Shown: positions 5,983 to 15,209 of the stretch, piece after piece
Layout: each line of letters begins with the position of its first letter
Position numbering within the stretch: position 1 is the stretch's first letter
Virus record (IMG/VR): IMGVR_UViG_3300042430_000588
Coordinates: 1 to 23,768 of that record
Direction: 5' to 3' (one strand)
Source of the DNA: a virus
DNA length: 23,768 nucleotides
Position numbers and translations under genes: made by a program
Notes under the pieces: model-generated
Told to the model about the DNA's origin: nothing
Seen by the model: the letters and a program-made list of their open reading frames with translations, nothing else
The model's database searches: none

Positions 5983-8900
5983 TTACTTAAATTTTGATGA
6001 TGCAACATCAGAGACTATAGGGAAGCTTCCTACAACAGGGGCTGCTCTTACAAGCTGCTTAACTGCTTCGGGTACTTTGTCTTGTGAAAGGTTATAGGCT
6101 GCTGAAATGGGTTTTGAAGCCCAATTAATAGCAGGAGAATTGTCTTTAGCAGTTTCTATTGACCACTTAAAAGGATCTTTAAAAGGTGAAGGTTTATTTT
6201 CAGGATACAAAGGTGATAATGTATCGACTACTCTTTCGTATTGACCTAATAAACCTGACCCATAAATATTACGTTGAATTTCTTTTTTGTAACCTTTAAT
6301 ATAAGGGTTCTTACCGTCTTCATAGGCAAGTTCATCTTTAATAGCATTACCAATCATAGAAGCTAGTATCATACCCATAACAACAGCAAAAGCTTGGTAA
6401 CGCATTCCAACGTTACCGTCTTTAATGTATTGTTTATACAAAGTAGGTAGTAATGTACTATGAGCAGTTGCCATAAAACGAGTCATTGCAGTAATTAAAC
6501 GTAAACGGGGGTCATGGTAAAACCTAGGTAAATTGTGTACTTGAGGGTTAACAACCTTACTGTCAACAAAGTTAGAGATACCTGTATAAATATTATCTAC
6601 AAACGCTTGGTAGTCAGGGTGAATATTACCTTTATCATCTATCATTTCTTTATGATTTCTTCCAAAGATATTTGAATCATTACCTGTATTATGAAGATTA
6701 TCCATAACGTACAGGGTACGATTAACATCAATACCATACTCTACTAAATCTTTAAGGTCATATGCTTGTTGCACAGTTAAACCTTTAGCAGTGTTAAATC
6801 TAGTTTCCCTTTCAACAGCTGGAATGTTTCTTAAGTTATTAAGTTTACCCATAACAGTATCAGCAGCAGCAGATAAAGCGGAGATACGAGTACTATCAGT
6901 TAAAGCTCTTAAACCAATAAGGTGAGCCATAGTGTTCATAGCCTCACGATGTCGGTGATCTGCGTATTCGTATTTAGTTTGAGTAGCATACCCAGAATCT
7001 GAATAACCTAATACATCTAACAACTTACGACCAGTAGTTCTGTATATTAAATTGTTTACTTTATCTTCAAGCTTCTTATACTCTTTAGTATTAGAAGTTT
7101 TGGGGTCTGATGTAGCTAAATTATCCATTTCTTTTTGTAAAGCTTCAAGCTCTTCATTCATTCTGAATGCCGGAGAATTTCTCATATAGGAAATACCACG
7201 GGTACTTAATGCCCAAGAAGTTCCTTTGTTAAGGTCATTACGAATTTCAGTAAACAAGTTACGCACGTTGTCATATAGTTGACCAGTGACTTTATCACCA
7301 CGAGTCCCTAAAATAGCAGCTACTGATTCGGGTAATGAACTAAAAGCAGCTTTACCCAATGAGGATAACATAGCCATAGTAGTACCCCAAGCAACTACAC
7401 CTCTATAAAGCTCATTATCAATTTCTTTATAATTACCGTTAGCAATTAAATAAAAAGCTTTTACCTGAGTAGATACATGTTTAAATTCCTCATCACTATC
7501 AAACTCACCGTTTTCTTTTGCTTTTTGTAATAGCTGAACAAGCTTTTGTCCGTCCTTACCAAAGTATTTATCGTTAGCAACTTTAGATACAGTGTGTTGT
7601 TTTAAATTTCCTAAGTTAGAAAAGAAGCTTGATTTAAATAGGTCAGCTAGTTCTGGATCTTTAATAATTCCTTTTTGTGAAAGAAAATTCTTAGCGTTTT
7701 CTACTAGAGTAGGGTTTTTACCAACAAGTTGATCAATAGTTTTATTAGCTTCCCTACGAGTAACACCTGTAAAAATTAATTTATTAATTAAGCGTTCTTT
7801 GTTTGCAACAATAATATCGGGGTCAATTTGAGAAGCTTCAAATATAGAACTTAGATTATCAAAGAAGCTATCATTAGTCATGTCACTTAAGGCTTGTCTT
7901 AAATTATCAGCATCACGAACAAAGTCATCTAATATTTTATTACCTGACCATTCATTTTTACTCCAATAATTATTGTAAGCATCTTGAATCATGGCTTCTG
8001 TTTCTAATTTACTTTTACCTAAAGCGGTAGACAAGTCATCAGCGTTAGGAAGTAAACTATTTAAAGAACCAATAGTCTTTTGTTTGTATCGAGCGTAGTG
8101 ATCCCCTGATAAAATACCATGACCACCAACAACAGCTTTTAACATAGCTCTATATGGTTTAAATTGACCTTTATCATTAAATAATTTAGGTGCAATCTGA
8201 TGAGACAGTTGACCGTTACCCATTAGCTGAGAAGGTCTTGTAATTAAACTTTTAATAGTGTCCCATGTACCTTTTGTTTCGGGTAAATCAACTGCTTTGT
8301 TTGATTTAAATGTATCATCTGTTTTAAAGTCAGTTGCTTTAGATTCATCAAACAATACATCGTCAATGCTTTTATCTAATCTAACTATTTCACCATCACG
8401 AGTAACTACTTCTTTACGCATTTCAGGCTGTTGACGGGCTAGCTGTGCTTCAGACAACATGCCCTTAAATTCTTCTTGGCTATTAGCAGCTGAATGCCAC
8501 TGCATTGCATCTAACGCAGCAAAAGAACTACCTAAAGAAACACCCATTACCTTACCACCAACAGCAGCATCTATAATATTGTTCCAAAAATCTTTTTCGT
8601 ATTGGATATCTGTATTCCATACCCCACGAGTAGCCATCATCTCAGCGTACTGTTGAGCACTCTCAGTAAATGCTTCCCCAAGACCCTTACCTTCAACAGA
8701 AGCAATACCTCTTAAAGCTGCTTCAGCAGATCTGTATTGTTGATTAGCAAATTTACTACCAAGCTCTGTTAAGGATACTAACTCTTTCTTAGTACTTTCT
8801 TCTAAAAGTTTTTTAGCTTCAGGCATAGTCATACGCTTACTAAGTTCTTTTAATGCAGCTTCTTTACCTGCCATAGTAAACAAGTTACCACCAACCATAC

Positions 8901-10146
8901 CTTCAAGACCTAGCTTGTCAAATACAGTAGCTGATAAACCTAAAGCCGATGCTAATGATGCATTCTTTTTGTCTTCAGGCTGATCAGCATAAAATTTACC
9001 AATGTACATAGGAGAAGCTAAAACAGTAGACGCAGCAAAACCAGCTACACCAGTTAACCCAGCTAAGCCTACTGCGCCACCTGTTGCAACTAATACCGCT
9101 AATTGAGGTACAGTACCTGCAATAAGGTTACCTACATAAGTAGCTGTATCTTGGATAGCACTCCAAGAATCATTAGTATTAATATCTTTATAACTAGATA
9201 AGGTTTGAGGTAATGATCTTTGTTCTGCTTTTAATTCACGAGTTTTAGCTCTAGAAATGTCTGATAAATATTCCCATTTAGTAGTGTCACCAACCATTTC
9301 ACCCATACCTGAAAACAACTTCATTAAGTCTAAAGAAGAATTCTTAATAGTTGTTGCTATTTGAGCCTTAGCCTTGTTAAGACGAGTTCTATCTGGATTC
9401 CTTACGGCAGTGCCCTCAACATAATCAGGTAACACAGAAGAAATAAACAGATCTCTTTTTTGTTCTTCTATTTGTGCCTTAAACTTTTCTTTTAAATCAG
9501 GACGAATAGAGGGGTCATTAATTAAACTTTCTAATCGGGTGATCTCATCTACAATAGCCGCCTGAGCTTTAGGGCCAACTAAGTTTTTAAAAGCAGCTAA
9601 TTCAGCTTCATCAAACGCGTTTTGTTTGGCCTCAAATAAAGACTTACCATAAGACCTTACTTCAGCTATATTCTCTTGTTTACGCTTAGCTGCTAAGTTA
9701 AGCATGGGATCCACAAAAGCTGCATCAGGGAACAAAGTACTTGCCGCAGCAGTGGACATACGATCTCGTACAACTTCTGGCGCTGTGTTATAACCCATCC
9801 GTTGTAAACCTAAAGTAACTAAAGTGTTACCTAAGTCACGGCCCTCAGGTGTTTCCTGTGTAGCTAATGTTCTACCGTAATAATCTTTACCTTCTGTTTT
9901 TAAGTTAGTAAAACCACCCATACGGGCTACAGCAGCAGCATCTTCTTCGGATGTATCTGAAAGAATAGCATCAGGAGTAAATACACCTTTACGGTCTTTA
10001 GCCGTTTCGGGTGCATTAAAGTTTTTAACACGATACTTTTCACCGTTTAATCCGGTTAAGGTATCTGCATCATATTGCTCTAAAGGTGTTTCTACGGGCT
10101 TACCGTTGATAGTTTTAATAGGGTACTTGTCGTTTAATAAGTCCAT
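5983..10146 (-). CDS. Giant internal/ejection protein with N-terminal staphylococcal-nuclease-like domain
   Basis: 1387 aa. Residues ~15-118 read as an SNase fold: DADTL (26-30), YRVKNFNAPE (38-47) and DYYGRTLA (88-95), followed by a GRDLGNTLVTLGLQ segment. Compared with Staphylococcus nuclease, Asp28, Arg39, Glu47 and Arg92 match D21, R35, E43 and R87, while Asn44 replaces D40, one of the calcium ligands. Long charged helical regions follow, then hydrophobic stretches at about 337-382, 530-547, 918-946 and 1252-1268 that could insert into membranes, as in T7 gp15/gp16-type ejection proteins. AAGGAG lies five bases before the ATG. It sits between the transglycosylase giant and the polymerase-like giant with gaps of 12-13 bases. 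Likely a virion protein that enters the host; the nuclease may act in the periplasm or on host DNA, or be only structural. Confidence 0.75.
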   Translation of the reverse strand: MDLLNDKYPIKTINGKPVETPLEQYDADTLTGLNGEKYRVKNFNAPETAKDRKGVFTPDAILSDTSEEDAAAVARMGGFTNLKTEGKDYYGRTLATQETPEGRDLGNTLVTLGLQRMGYNTAPEVVRDRMSTAAASTLFPDAAFVDPMLNLAAKRKQENIAEVRSYGKSLFEAKQNAFDEAELAAFKNLVGPKAQAAIVDEITRLESLINDPSIRPDLKEKFKAQIEEQKRDLFISSVLPDYVEGTAVRNPDRTRLNKAKAQIATTIKNSSLDLMKLFSGMGEMVGDTTKWEYLSDISRAKTRELKAEQRSLPQTLSSYKDINTNDSWSAIQDTATYVGNLIAGTVPQLAVLVATGGAVGLAGLTGVAGFAASTVLASPMYIGKFYADQPEDKKNASLASALGLSATVFDKLGLEGMVGGNLFTMAGKEAALKELSKRMTMPEAKKLLEESTKKELVSLTELGSKFANQQYRSAEAALRGIASVEGKGLGEAFTESAQQYAEMMATRGVWNTDIQYEKDFWNNIIDAAVGGKVMGVSLGSSFAALDAMQWHSAANSQEEFKGMLSEAQLARQQPEMRKEVVTRDGEIVRLDKSIDDVLFDESKATDFKTDDTFKSNKAVDLPETKGTWDTIKSLITRPSQLMGNGQLSHQIAPKLFNDKGQFKPYRAMLKAVVGGHGILSGDHYARYKQKTIGSLNSLLPNADDLSTALGKSKLETEAMIQDAYNNYWSKNEWSGNKILDDFVRDADNLRQALSDMTNDSFFDNLSSIFEASQIDPDIIVANKERLINKLIFTGVTRREANKTIDQLVGKNPTLVENAKNFLSQKGIIKDPELADLFKSSFFSNLGNLKQHTVSKVANDKYFGKDGQKLVQLLQKAKENGEFDSDEEFKHVSTQVKAFYLIANGNYKEIDNELYRGVVAWGTTMAMLSSLGKAAFSSLPESVAAILGTRGDKVTGQLYDNVRNLFTEIRNDLNKGTSWALSTRGISYMRNSPAFRMNEELEALQKEMDNLATSDPKTSNTKEYKKLEDKVNNLIYRTTGRKLLDVLGYSDSGYATQTKYEYADHRHREAMNTMAHLIGLRALTDSTRISALSAAADTVMGKLNNLRNIPAVERETRFNTAKGLTVQQAYDLKDLVEYGIDVNRTLYVMDNLHNTGNDSNIFGRNHKEMIDDKGNIHPDYQAFVDNIYTGISNFVDSKVVNPQVHNLPRFYHDPRLRLITAMTRFMATAHSTLLPTLYKQYIKDGNVGMRYQAFAVVMGMILASMIGNAIKDELAYEDGKNPYIKGYKKEIQRNIYGSGLLGQYERVVDTLSPLYPENKPSPFKDPFKWSIETAKDNSPAINWASKPISAAYNLSQDKVPEAVKQLVRAAPVVGSFPIVSDVASSKFK

Positions 10147-10159
10147 AGAGACTCCTTAT

Positions 10160-13100
10160 TTAAGGTTTTTGTTTTCCACCGTCTGCAATCCATTTAATAA
10201 ATGAAGATTCTTTAGCTCCGTAAGAGTCTTCATAGAACTTACGAATAGCTTTGTATTCAGGTGATTTCCATTTGTTAGAGTAATCTTTAATTAGTTCTGA
10301 TTTAGCTTTTACTTTAGCACCACTACTTAATTGATTGTTAACTCTGCTATCTAGTACTGAGCTTAACTGTGTTAAGTTTTCGGCTGAAGGTAATTTACCT
10401 TCTTTAGAAGCAAACAATTCACGGTTAGTTGCAGATAAAGTATATAGAGCAGAAGCTTCAATTAAGGCTGGTAATTGGTTAATGTCAGTTTTAGAATCAG
10501 CTTGATATTGGAAAGCTGTTCTTAAAATCTGATTAGCCTGTTTAGAATCCATAACTCCCATATTACGCATAGCAACAACAGCGTCTCGGCTTGACCTTTC
10601 AGCTAGAGCTTTAGCTTCAGCTTCCGAATAATTTTTACCTCTAAGTGCTCTTAACTTTTCTTGAAGAACAGGTAGGGCCATTACTGTAGCATCTTTTTCT
10701 ACATCACGGTCAATCTCTTGTTGAATCTTAAGCGGAGTAGGTCTGTAATTAGGTTTAAACCATTTACCACTGACGTCATCATACAGTTGCATATTATCAG
10801 AATCTGAACCTATAAACTTACTTTGATAAACTTTACCATTATAAAAGTGGTAGTCTTCATTTACCTTAGAAGCAGCTGGATCACGTTTAACTGCATAAGT
10901 ATTTAATTGCTGCAATAATTGAGATGTGTATTCTGCACGTTGAGCATCATTCTTTAAGGTAGGTAGTACCTCATTTAATTTTGCGCGAGCTTGATTTCTA
11001 ATGGGTTGATCAATTTCAGAATCACCAAAGGCTTTAGCTAAAGCAGAAGTATTAGACTCAAATCTTTCACGATCATTTTTAAGAGCTTCATAAGTACGAG
11101 TATCTTTAGCTTTTACATCTGCTCTTTTTTCAGCGTCTAAACGGCTGGCTTCTTGCATTGCTGCTTGGGTTAACAACGATTTATCTTGTCTTGCGTTTTG
11201 AGCATCAATAGTTTTCTGTTGTCTCTCAGCAGCAATACGCTCACGGTTTCTTGCATCAGACTGCATTAATGCGTCTCTTGAAGCATATCTCAAAGAACCA
11301 GCAGCAGAGCCACCAGTAAGCATACCGCCAGCAGCAGTAATAGCAAATCTAATTAGGTCACCTTGATTAAAAATACCTTTATCACCGTATATCTTTTCAA
11401 TTAAAGTTGCAGCTTCTTGCTGTTTAACTTCAGGAGTAGCATTAGAAGCTTTAATAGCAGTAATTAATTTGTCAAGGTTAGTGCTCTCCTGTTTGGCAAC
11501 AGTAGCAATAGCATCATTTGCTGCTTTAGGGTTTGAATCAAGCATAGAAACAGAAGAAGTTTCAAATACAGGAATTGGTGGTTGACCTTGGAATTCAGTA
11601 GGAGTGCCAACCTCTACCGCAGCAGGTTGTGATTTATCAGGATTAATTGGTGTTGGAGTAATAGTAGAACTATCACGACCAATACCTACTGACCGCTTTA
11701 AATGACCTTCAGCCCAATCAATATAATCTTGATTAGTTTTAAATTTAGCGTATACAGGGTTTTGTTTGATAATTAAATCAGCATTTCCTTTACGGGAGCT
11801 TTGATCTAAAGTTTCTCTAAAGTCACCTTGTAGATTAGATAATACTCTGGCACCATCACCTGAACCAAGACCATGCATTACGTATCTGTTAACATTAGTT
11901 AATGGAATACGTTGCTTATTTAGTACAGCTTCATTCTGTTTATTAGTATGCTCAAAAGCCATACGTTGTGCTTCATCAGTGTAAAACTCTTTAGATCCAT
12001 ACTGAACACCGGCTAACTCCGGTACTTGCTTACGGATGCTGTTCCATGTACCCTCTGTAAATTGAACTGGTCCAGATGCAGAAGATAAAGGATTCTTAGC
12101 TGTGTTTTTATTACCTGACTCTGCGCCTTTAAATAAAGTGTAAGCGTCAATAGCTTCAATATCATTAATAGGTTTATAAGTAGTTGTTTGGTTAGCAGGT
12201 ACAGCAACTACAACAGGTGCTACAGGTACATTAGCCGCTTGTAATCTTGGAGCATATTGGTCTAAAGGTACAACAGGAGCTACATTACCCATGCGATTAA
12301 AGCCGGGTACTGGTTTTGCTACAGGTGCTTTATCTTTTACTGCATCATAGGCATCTGCACGAGCATTCTGAATTCCAGGATCAGAACTTGCAACCTGTAC
12401 TGCAGGATAATCTACCTGAGGCACTTCTAAATTAACATCTAATGGCCCATAACCTGTGTCACCGTACATAGCATTAGTAGTACCATCAAAATAACCAGCA
12501 GCTTGTTGTACTTGTTGAGGAACTTCTGTAGTACCGTTGTTATAATTAGCTTGTGGTGCAGATCCACGGTTAAATGAAGGAATACCAACAGTACCGTCTA
12601 CAAATGCAGAACCGGGAACATCAGGATGTTCGTAAGCTAATGACGGTACAACCTGTGTGGTACCTTGTGAATGGTATTTGGCTTGACCGGGTGCATCTGA
12701 GTAGCGTACATCTACAGTACCATCTCTTAGTGCGTTCTTTTCACGACCTTCTTCAACCAGCTTTTTAATAATAGCTTTGTTCTTAGGGTTCTGAGCAGCT
12801 GGTTCTGGAATAACAGCCTCACCGGGTGTAAGCATAGCAGGTACAGTATCGGTACCTTGTGCGTATAGTTTCTTTTGACCCTGACCTAATACTCCAGTAT
12901 CAGCCAAAGGATTTTGAGTAGGTATACCTAATTTTTGTCTATTCATTCTAGGTGCTTTACCTAGTGGAGAACCTAACTCTTTTAACTTAGCTACATGAAG
13001 GTCTTCTTTATGACCAATACCTTGGTTAGCCTTTGCAGCAGCTTCTTTGAGCTTAATTTGATGCAGTTGTTCTTTACGTTTTTGTTCTGCTTGCATCTTA

Positions 13101-13177
13101 GCTACTTCTCTTTGTTCTTGGGATTGTAGCTTAAGATACTCGCGATGCTGCTTGGCAGACATAGATAGTGGTCCCAT
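10160..13177 (-). CDS. Internal virion protein with lytic transglycosylase-like domain
   Basis: 1005 aa. Residues ~1-65 are strongly charged with many Lys, Glu and Gln and are probably coiled coil. Residues 105-122 carry GTDTVPAMLTPGEAVIP, a motif seen in many phage tail proteins, followed by GT-containing repeats to residue 235. A lysozyme/SLT-like domain spans ~340-450: AESGNKNTAKNPLSSASG gives catalytic Glu353, then GPVQFTEGTW, a later NVNRYVMHGLGSGDG and an Ala/Leu segment. Such domains cut peptidoglycan locally during DNA ejection (compare T7 gp16). Residues ~600-1005 are mostly helical. AAGGAG precedes the ATG by five bases, the same AAGGAGTC pattern as the next giant gene. An alternative start is Met6. 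Confidence 0.82.
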   Translation of the reverse strand: MGPLSMSAKQHREYLKLQSQEQREVAKMQAEQKRKEQLHQIKLKEAAAKANQGIGHKEDLHVAKLKELGSPLGKAPRMNRQKLGIPTQNPLADTGVLGQGQKKLYAQGTDTVPAMLTPGEAVIPEPAAQNPKNKAIIKKLVEEGREKNALRDGTVDVRYSDAPGQAKYHSQGTTQVVPSLAYEHPDVPGSAFVDGTVGIPSFNRGSAPQANYNNGTTEVPQQVQQAAGYFDGTTNAMYGDTGYGPLDVNLEVPQVDYPAVQVASSDPGIQNARADAYDAVKDKAPVAKPVPGFNRMGNVAPVVPLDQYAPRLQAANVPVAPVVVAVPANQTTTYKPINDIEAIDAYTLFKGAESGNKNTAKNPLSSASGPVQFTEGTWNSIRKQVPELAGVQYGSKEFYTDEAQRMAFEHTNKQNEAVLNKQRIPLTNVNRYVMHGLGSGDGARVLSNLQGDFRETLDQSSRKGNADLIIKQNPVYAKFKTNQDYIDWAEGHLKRSVGIGRDSSTITPTPINPDKSQPAAVEVGTPTEFQGQPPIPVFETSSVSMLDSNPKAANDAIATVAKQESTNLDKLITAIKASNATPEVKQQEAATLIEKIYGDKGIFNQGDLIRFAITAAGGMLTGGSAAGSLRYASRDALMQSDARNRERIAAERQQKTIDAQNARQDKSLLTQAAMQEASRLDAEKRADVKAKDTRTYEALKNDRERFESNTSALAKAFGDSEIDQPIRNQARAKLNEVLPTLKNDAQRAEYTSQLLQQLNTYAVKRDPAASKVNEDYHFYNGKVYQSKFIGSDSDNMQLYDDVSGKWFKPNYRPTPLKIQQEIDRDVEKDATVMALPVLQEKLRALRGKNYSEAEAKALAERSSRDAVVAMRNMGVMDSKQANQILRTAFQYQADSKTDINQLPALIEASALYTLSATNRELFASKEGKLPSAENLTQLSSVLDSRVNNQLSSGAKVKAKSELIKDYSNKWKSPEYKAIRKFYEDSYGAKESSFIKWIADGGKQKP
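12473..12865 (-). repeat. Degenerate GT[T/V]x(V)P peptide repeats within the transglycosylase protein
   Basis: Six short related units lie at residues 105-235 of the 1005-aa protein: YAQGTDTVP, RDGTVDV, SQGTTQVVP, VDGTVGIP, NNGTTEVP and FDGTTNA. Their GT dipeptides are at residues 108, 153, 172, 195, 215 and 232, so the last five recur every 17-23 residues. The DNA has diverged, so the repeat is visible mainly in the protein. Confidence 0.6.
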
Positions 13178-13186
13178 AGTGACTCC

Positions 13187-13720
13187 TTAAAAAATTCCTA
13201 ATTTCTTTGCCAGTAAACCAGCACCTATTGCCCAACCTACTGGTCCCATGGCGGCTAATGCGGTTTCACCACCTAATGCGGCCCCTGCTCCGGCGGCTGT
13301 AGCCCCTGCACCACCTGCAGCTGCAGTTGTTCCTGCTGCAGTTAATGGTGCTGTAATAGAACCAACAGTTGCACCAGCACCTGTTAACGCAGCATCTTGT
13401 GCGGCAAGCATAGCTGCTTGGGATCCAGCCCCTGTTAAAGCACCGGTACCTAAGTTATAAGTAGCTGCAGCAGCTTCTGGGGCCACACCTAAGGGTGCAG
13501 CACTAGCAACTGCTTTGCCTAACTGATAACCCTTATAACCAGCTTCTAAACCTTTTGCAGTAGCATTTACAGCACCTAATGCGGCCATTTGCATTAATGG
13601 GTCATTAGGTTGTTGCATTGGTGGTGGGGTTTGTTCTTGTAAAGCTTGAATATTAGCTGACAAAGGTGCTACGGGTTTTTGTTCGTTAACCCATGACCAA
13701 GGATCGTTTTCGTTATACAT
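13187..13720 (-). CDS. Ala/Gly-rich internal virion protein, 177 aa
   Basis: The N terminus is hydrophilic (MYNENDPWSWVNEQKP) and rich in Pro and Gln to about residue 45. The rest is almost entirely Ala, Gly, Thr and Leu, ending in MGPVGWAIGAGLLAKKLGIF, a likely membrane-active helix with a basic end. This composition fits small ejection proteins such as T7 gp14, which insert into the host envelope. GGAGGA precedes the ATG by five bases, and TAATG overlaps the stop of the previous gene by one base. Sequence too low in complexity for a family call; the structural role is inferred from position. Confidence 0.7.
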   Translation of the reverse strand: MYNENDPWSWVNEQKPVAPLSANIQALQEQTPPPMQQPNDPLMQMAALGAVNATAKGLEAGYKGYQLGKAVASAAPLGVAPEAAAATYNLGTGALTGAGSQAAMLAAQDAALTGAGATVGSITAPLTAAGTTAAAGGAGATAAGAGAALGGETALAAMGPVGWAIGAGLLAKKLGIF

Positions 13721-14127
13721 TATTTTCCTCCTGATCCACCACCAGCAGAAGATGCGGCACCTGTTCCACCATCCCCACTATCTCCAGTAGCTTCACCACC
13801 TGTACCAATACCCACACCAATACTACCAATACCCATACCATCAGCACCTACCCCGTCTGCAGCAGCTACACCCGGTGAGGAAGCAGATAGACCACCGCCA
13901 GTATCACCTAAGCCGCCAGGGGATTGCATATTAATCTCTTGATTAAAACGGTCAACTACGGCGCTACTTAATGGGGGGTTGCTGCTTAAACTTGATTGTG
14001 GTAAATATGTTTTACCGTAAATAATGGGTGTACCCATAGATGTTTGTGACGGTTGTCCTGTACCTTTGTCACCACCACCTGTTTGTGCAAAGTCTGTAGG
14101 TATTGATTGTCCCGAACCTCCTGCCAT
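13720..14127 (-). CDS. Gly/Ser-rich low-complexity protein, 135 aa
   Basis: The product starts MAGGSGQSIPTDFAQTGGG, has one ordinary segment near residues 33-70 (GTPIIYGKTYLPQSSL, then VDRFNQEINMQSPGG), and is otherwise Gly, Ser, Ala and Asp. It has few charges apart from Asp, no cysteine and no transmembrane segment. Lying inside the block of small internal-protein genes and coupled to both neighbours, it is probably a minor virion component. Function unknown. Confidence 0.65.
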   Translation of the reverse strand: MAGGSGQSIPTDFAQTGGGDKGTGQPSQTSMGTPIIYGKTYLPQSSLSSNPPLSSAVVDRFNQEINMQSPGGLGDTGGGLSASSPGVAAADGVGADGMGIGSIGVGIGTGGEATGDSGDGGTGAASSAGGGSGGK

Positions 14128-14129
14128 TT

Positions 14130-14792
14130 TTATTTACCCCCTGATGTAGCTTGCTGTCTTGCAGGATTACCATAAATAGTGCTTGCATAACGCTGTAAAC
14201 CCTGCCATGTTGCGTCTAGACCTTGTTGATCAATACCACGTTGTTGGTTACCTAAGTTGGCTAACGATGAAGTAGTTTTATCTGCAACGTTAAATTGCCC
14301 GGTAGAAGCTTCGTTCATCTGCTTTTCAGCATTTATTTTATTATTAATAACTTGTTGAGCGTACTTGGCTTTGGCAGCGGAATCTGCAGCAGAAGTAGCT
14401 AAAGCATGTCTGGTAGAACCGAGTACCCCTGTAGAGCCAAATTGGTTGTTTAAATTTGCAGTAGACATTCCAATATCTAACTTAAGAGCATCTTGCAATT
14501 CATTGGCACCGCCTGTATTGGCCAGTGTGCTCATTCTCTTTTGAGTATCATCTAGGCTTTTTATAGCATTAGCGGCCCTATTTACTGTGGCATCAGATCC
14601 CATACCAAAAGCCTTTTGTTGTAATTGAGAAGCACCAGCTACTTTACCTAACTCCCCGGCAGCATAAGCAGATTCAGTTGCGTTACCTACGTTTTTAAGA
14701 TAAGGTTGTGCCCACTCAGGAATAGTAGATACTGTACCTCCACCTCCACCACTATAGTTCTTCTTAATAGAACTTCTTTTATTAAATCTCAT
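14130..14792 (-). CDS. Putative internal/structural virion protein, 220 aa
   Basis: It has a basic start (MRFNKRSSIKKNYSGGGGG), then a largely helical protein rich in Ala, Gln and Asn with few hydrophobic runs. The segment FGSTGVLGSTRHALATSAAD (residues ~119-138) resembles a GxLGSSR-type motif that I recall from T7 gp14-like and other phage internal proteins. Its start overlaps the gp13-like gene in an ATGA arrangement, with AAAGGA upstream. Together with the two following small genes it occupies the position of T7 gene 14. Assignment by context; the sequence alone is not decisive. Confidence 0.65.
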   Translation of the reverse strand: MRFNKRSSIKKNYSGGGGGTVSTIPEWAQPYLKNVGNATESAYAAGELGKVAGASQLQQKAFGMGSDATVNRAANAIKSLDDTQKRMSTLANTGGANELQDALKLDIGMSTANLNNQFGSTGVLGSTRHALATSAADSAAKAKYAQQVINNKINAEKQMNEASTGQFNVADKTTSSLANLGNQQRGIDQQGLDATWQGLQRYASTIYGNPARQQATSGGK

Positions 14793-15208
14793 TGTAAATC
14801 CTTTCGCATTACCACATAGGCTTGCTTAAATCCTGGTACATATTTAGGTAGTACTTTAGCCCACCCTTCACGACCCCATTGTTCTATGGCTTTACAACCT
14901 GTGTCCTTAGCAAACTGCTCTACGGTTGGAAATACTTTAGATTGTTCTTCAAAGTTACTGCCACTGAAAGCAATAATATGAAGTGTTTTATGTTGTTTAT
15001 ACTGCATAAATTCAGTTAAACCGGCACCAATAATATTATATTCTTCATCAACTACAACCCAACATTGAGCGTAATTATTAAGAATCTTTTGCATATAATC
15101 AGTTAAGGTTGATTCTCCTTGGCCATGTTCTAATACTTTAAAAAGTAATTCAGAAATCTGAGGCCAATGTTTTAATGCTTCTGAGGGTTGTAGTTGGATT
15201 ATTTTCAT
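14789..15208 (-). CDS. T7 gp13-like protein, GNAT acetyltransferase-like fold
   Basis: 139 aa, with the layout of small GNAT-like phage proteins: an N-terminal helix pair, then WVVVDEEYNIIGAGLTEF (about residues 50-67, two strands), LHIIAFSG, and a C-terminal GCKAIEQWGREGWAKVLPKY with final strand AYVVMRKDL. The GRxGW...L...GF pattern is typical of the T7 gp13 family (DUF2833). T7 gp13 is needed for virion morphogenesis and is not known to acetylate anything. The gene starts two bases past the stop of the tail fibre-like gene (CAGGA four bases upstream) and lies directly before the small internal-protein genes, as in T7. Confidence 0.78.
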   Translation of the reverse strand: MKIIQLQPSEALKHWPQISELLFKVLEHGQGESTLTDYMQKILNNYAQCWVVVDEEYNIIGAGLTEFMQYKQHKTLHIIAFSGSNFEEQSKVFPTVEQFAKDTGCKAIEQWGREGWAKVLPKYVPGFKQAYVVMRKDLQ

Positions 15209-15209
15209 G

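Noticed and set aside
5983-10146. RNA polymerase or peptidase domain in the 1387-aa protein
   Set aside because: Searched by eye for HDS, motif B-like and HExxH patterns with consistent spacing; none found beyond the N-terminal SNase-like domain.
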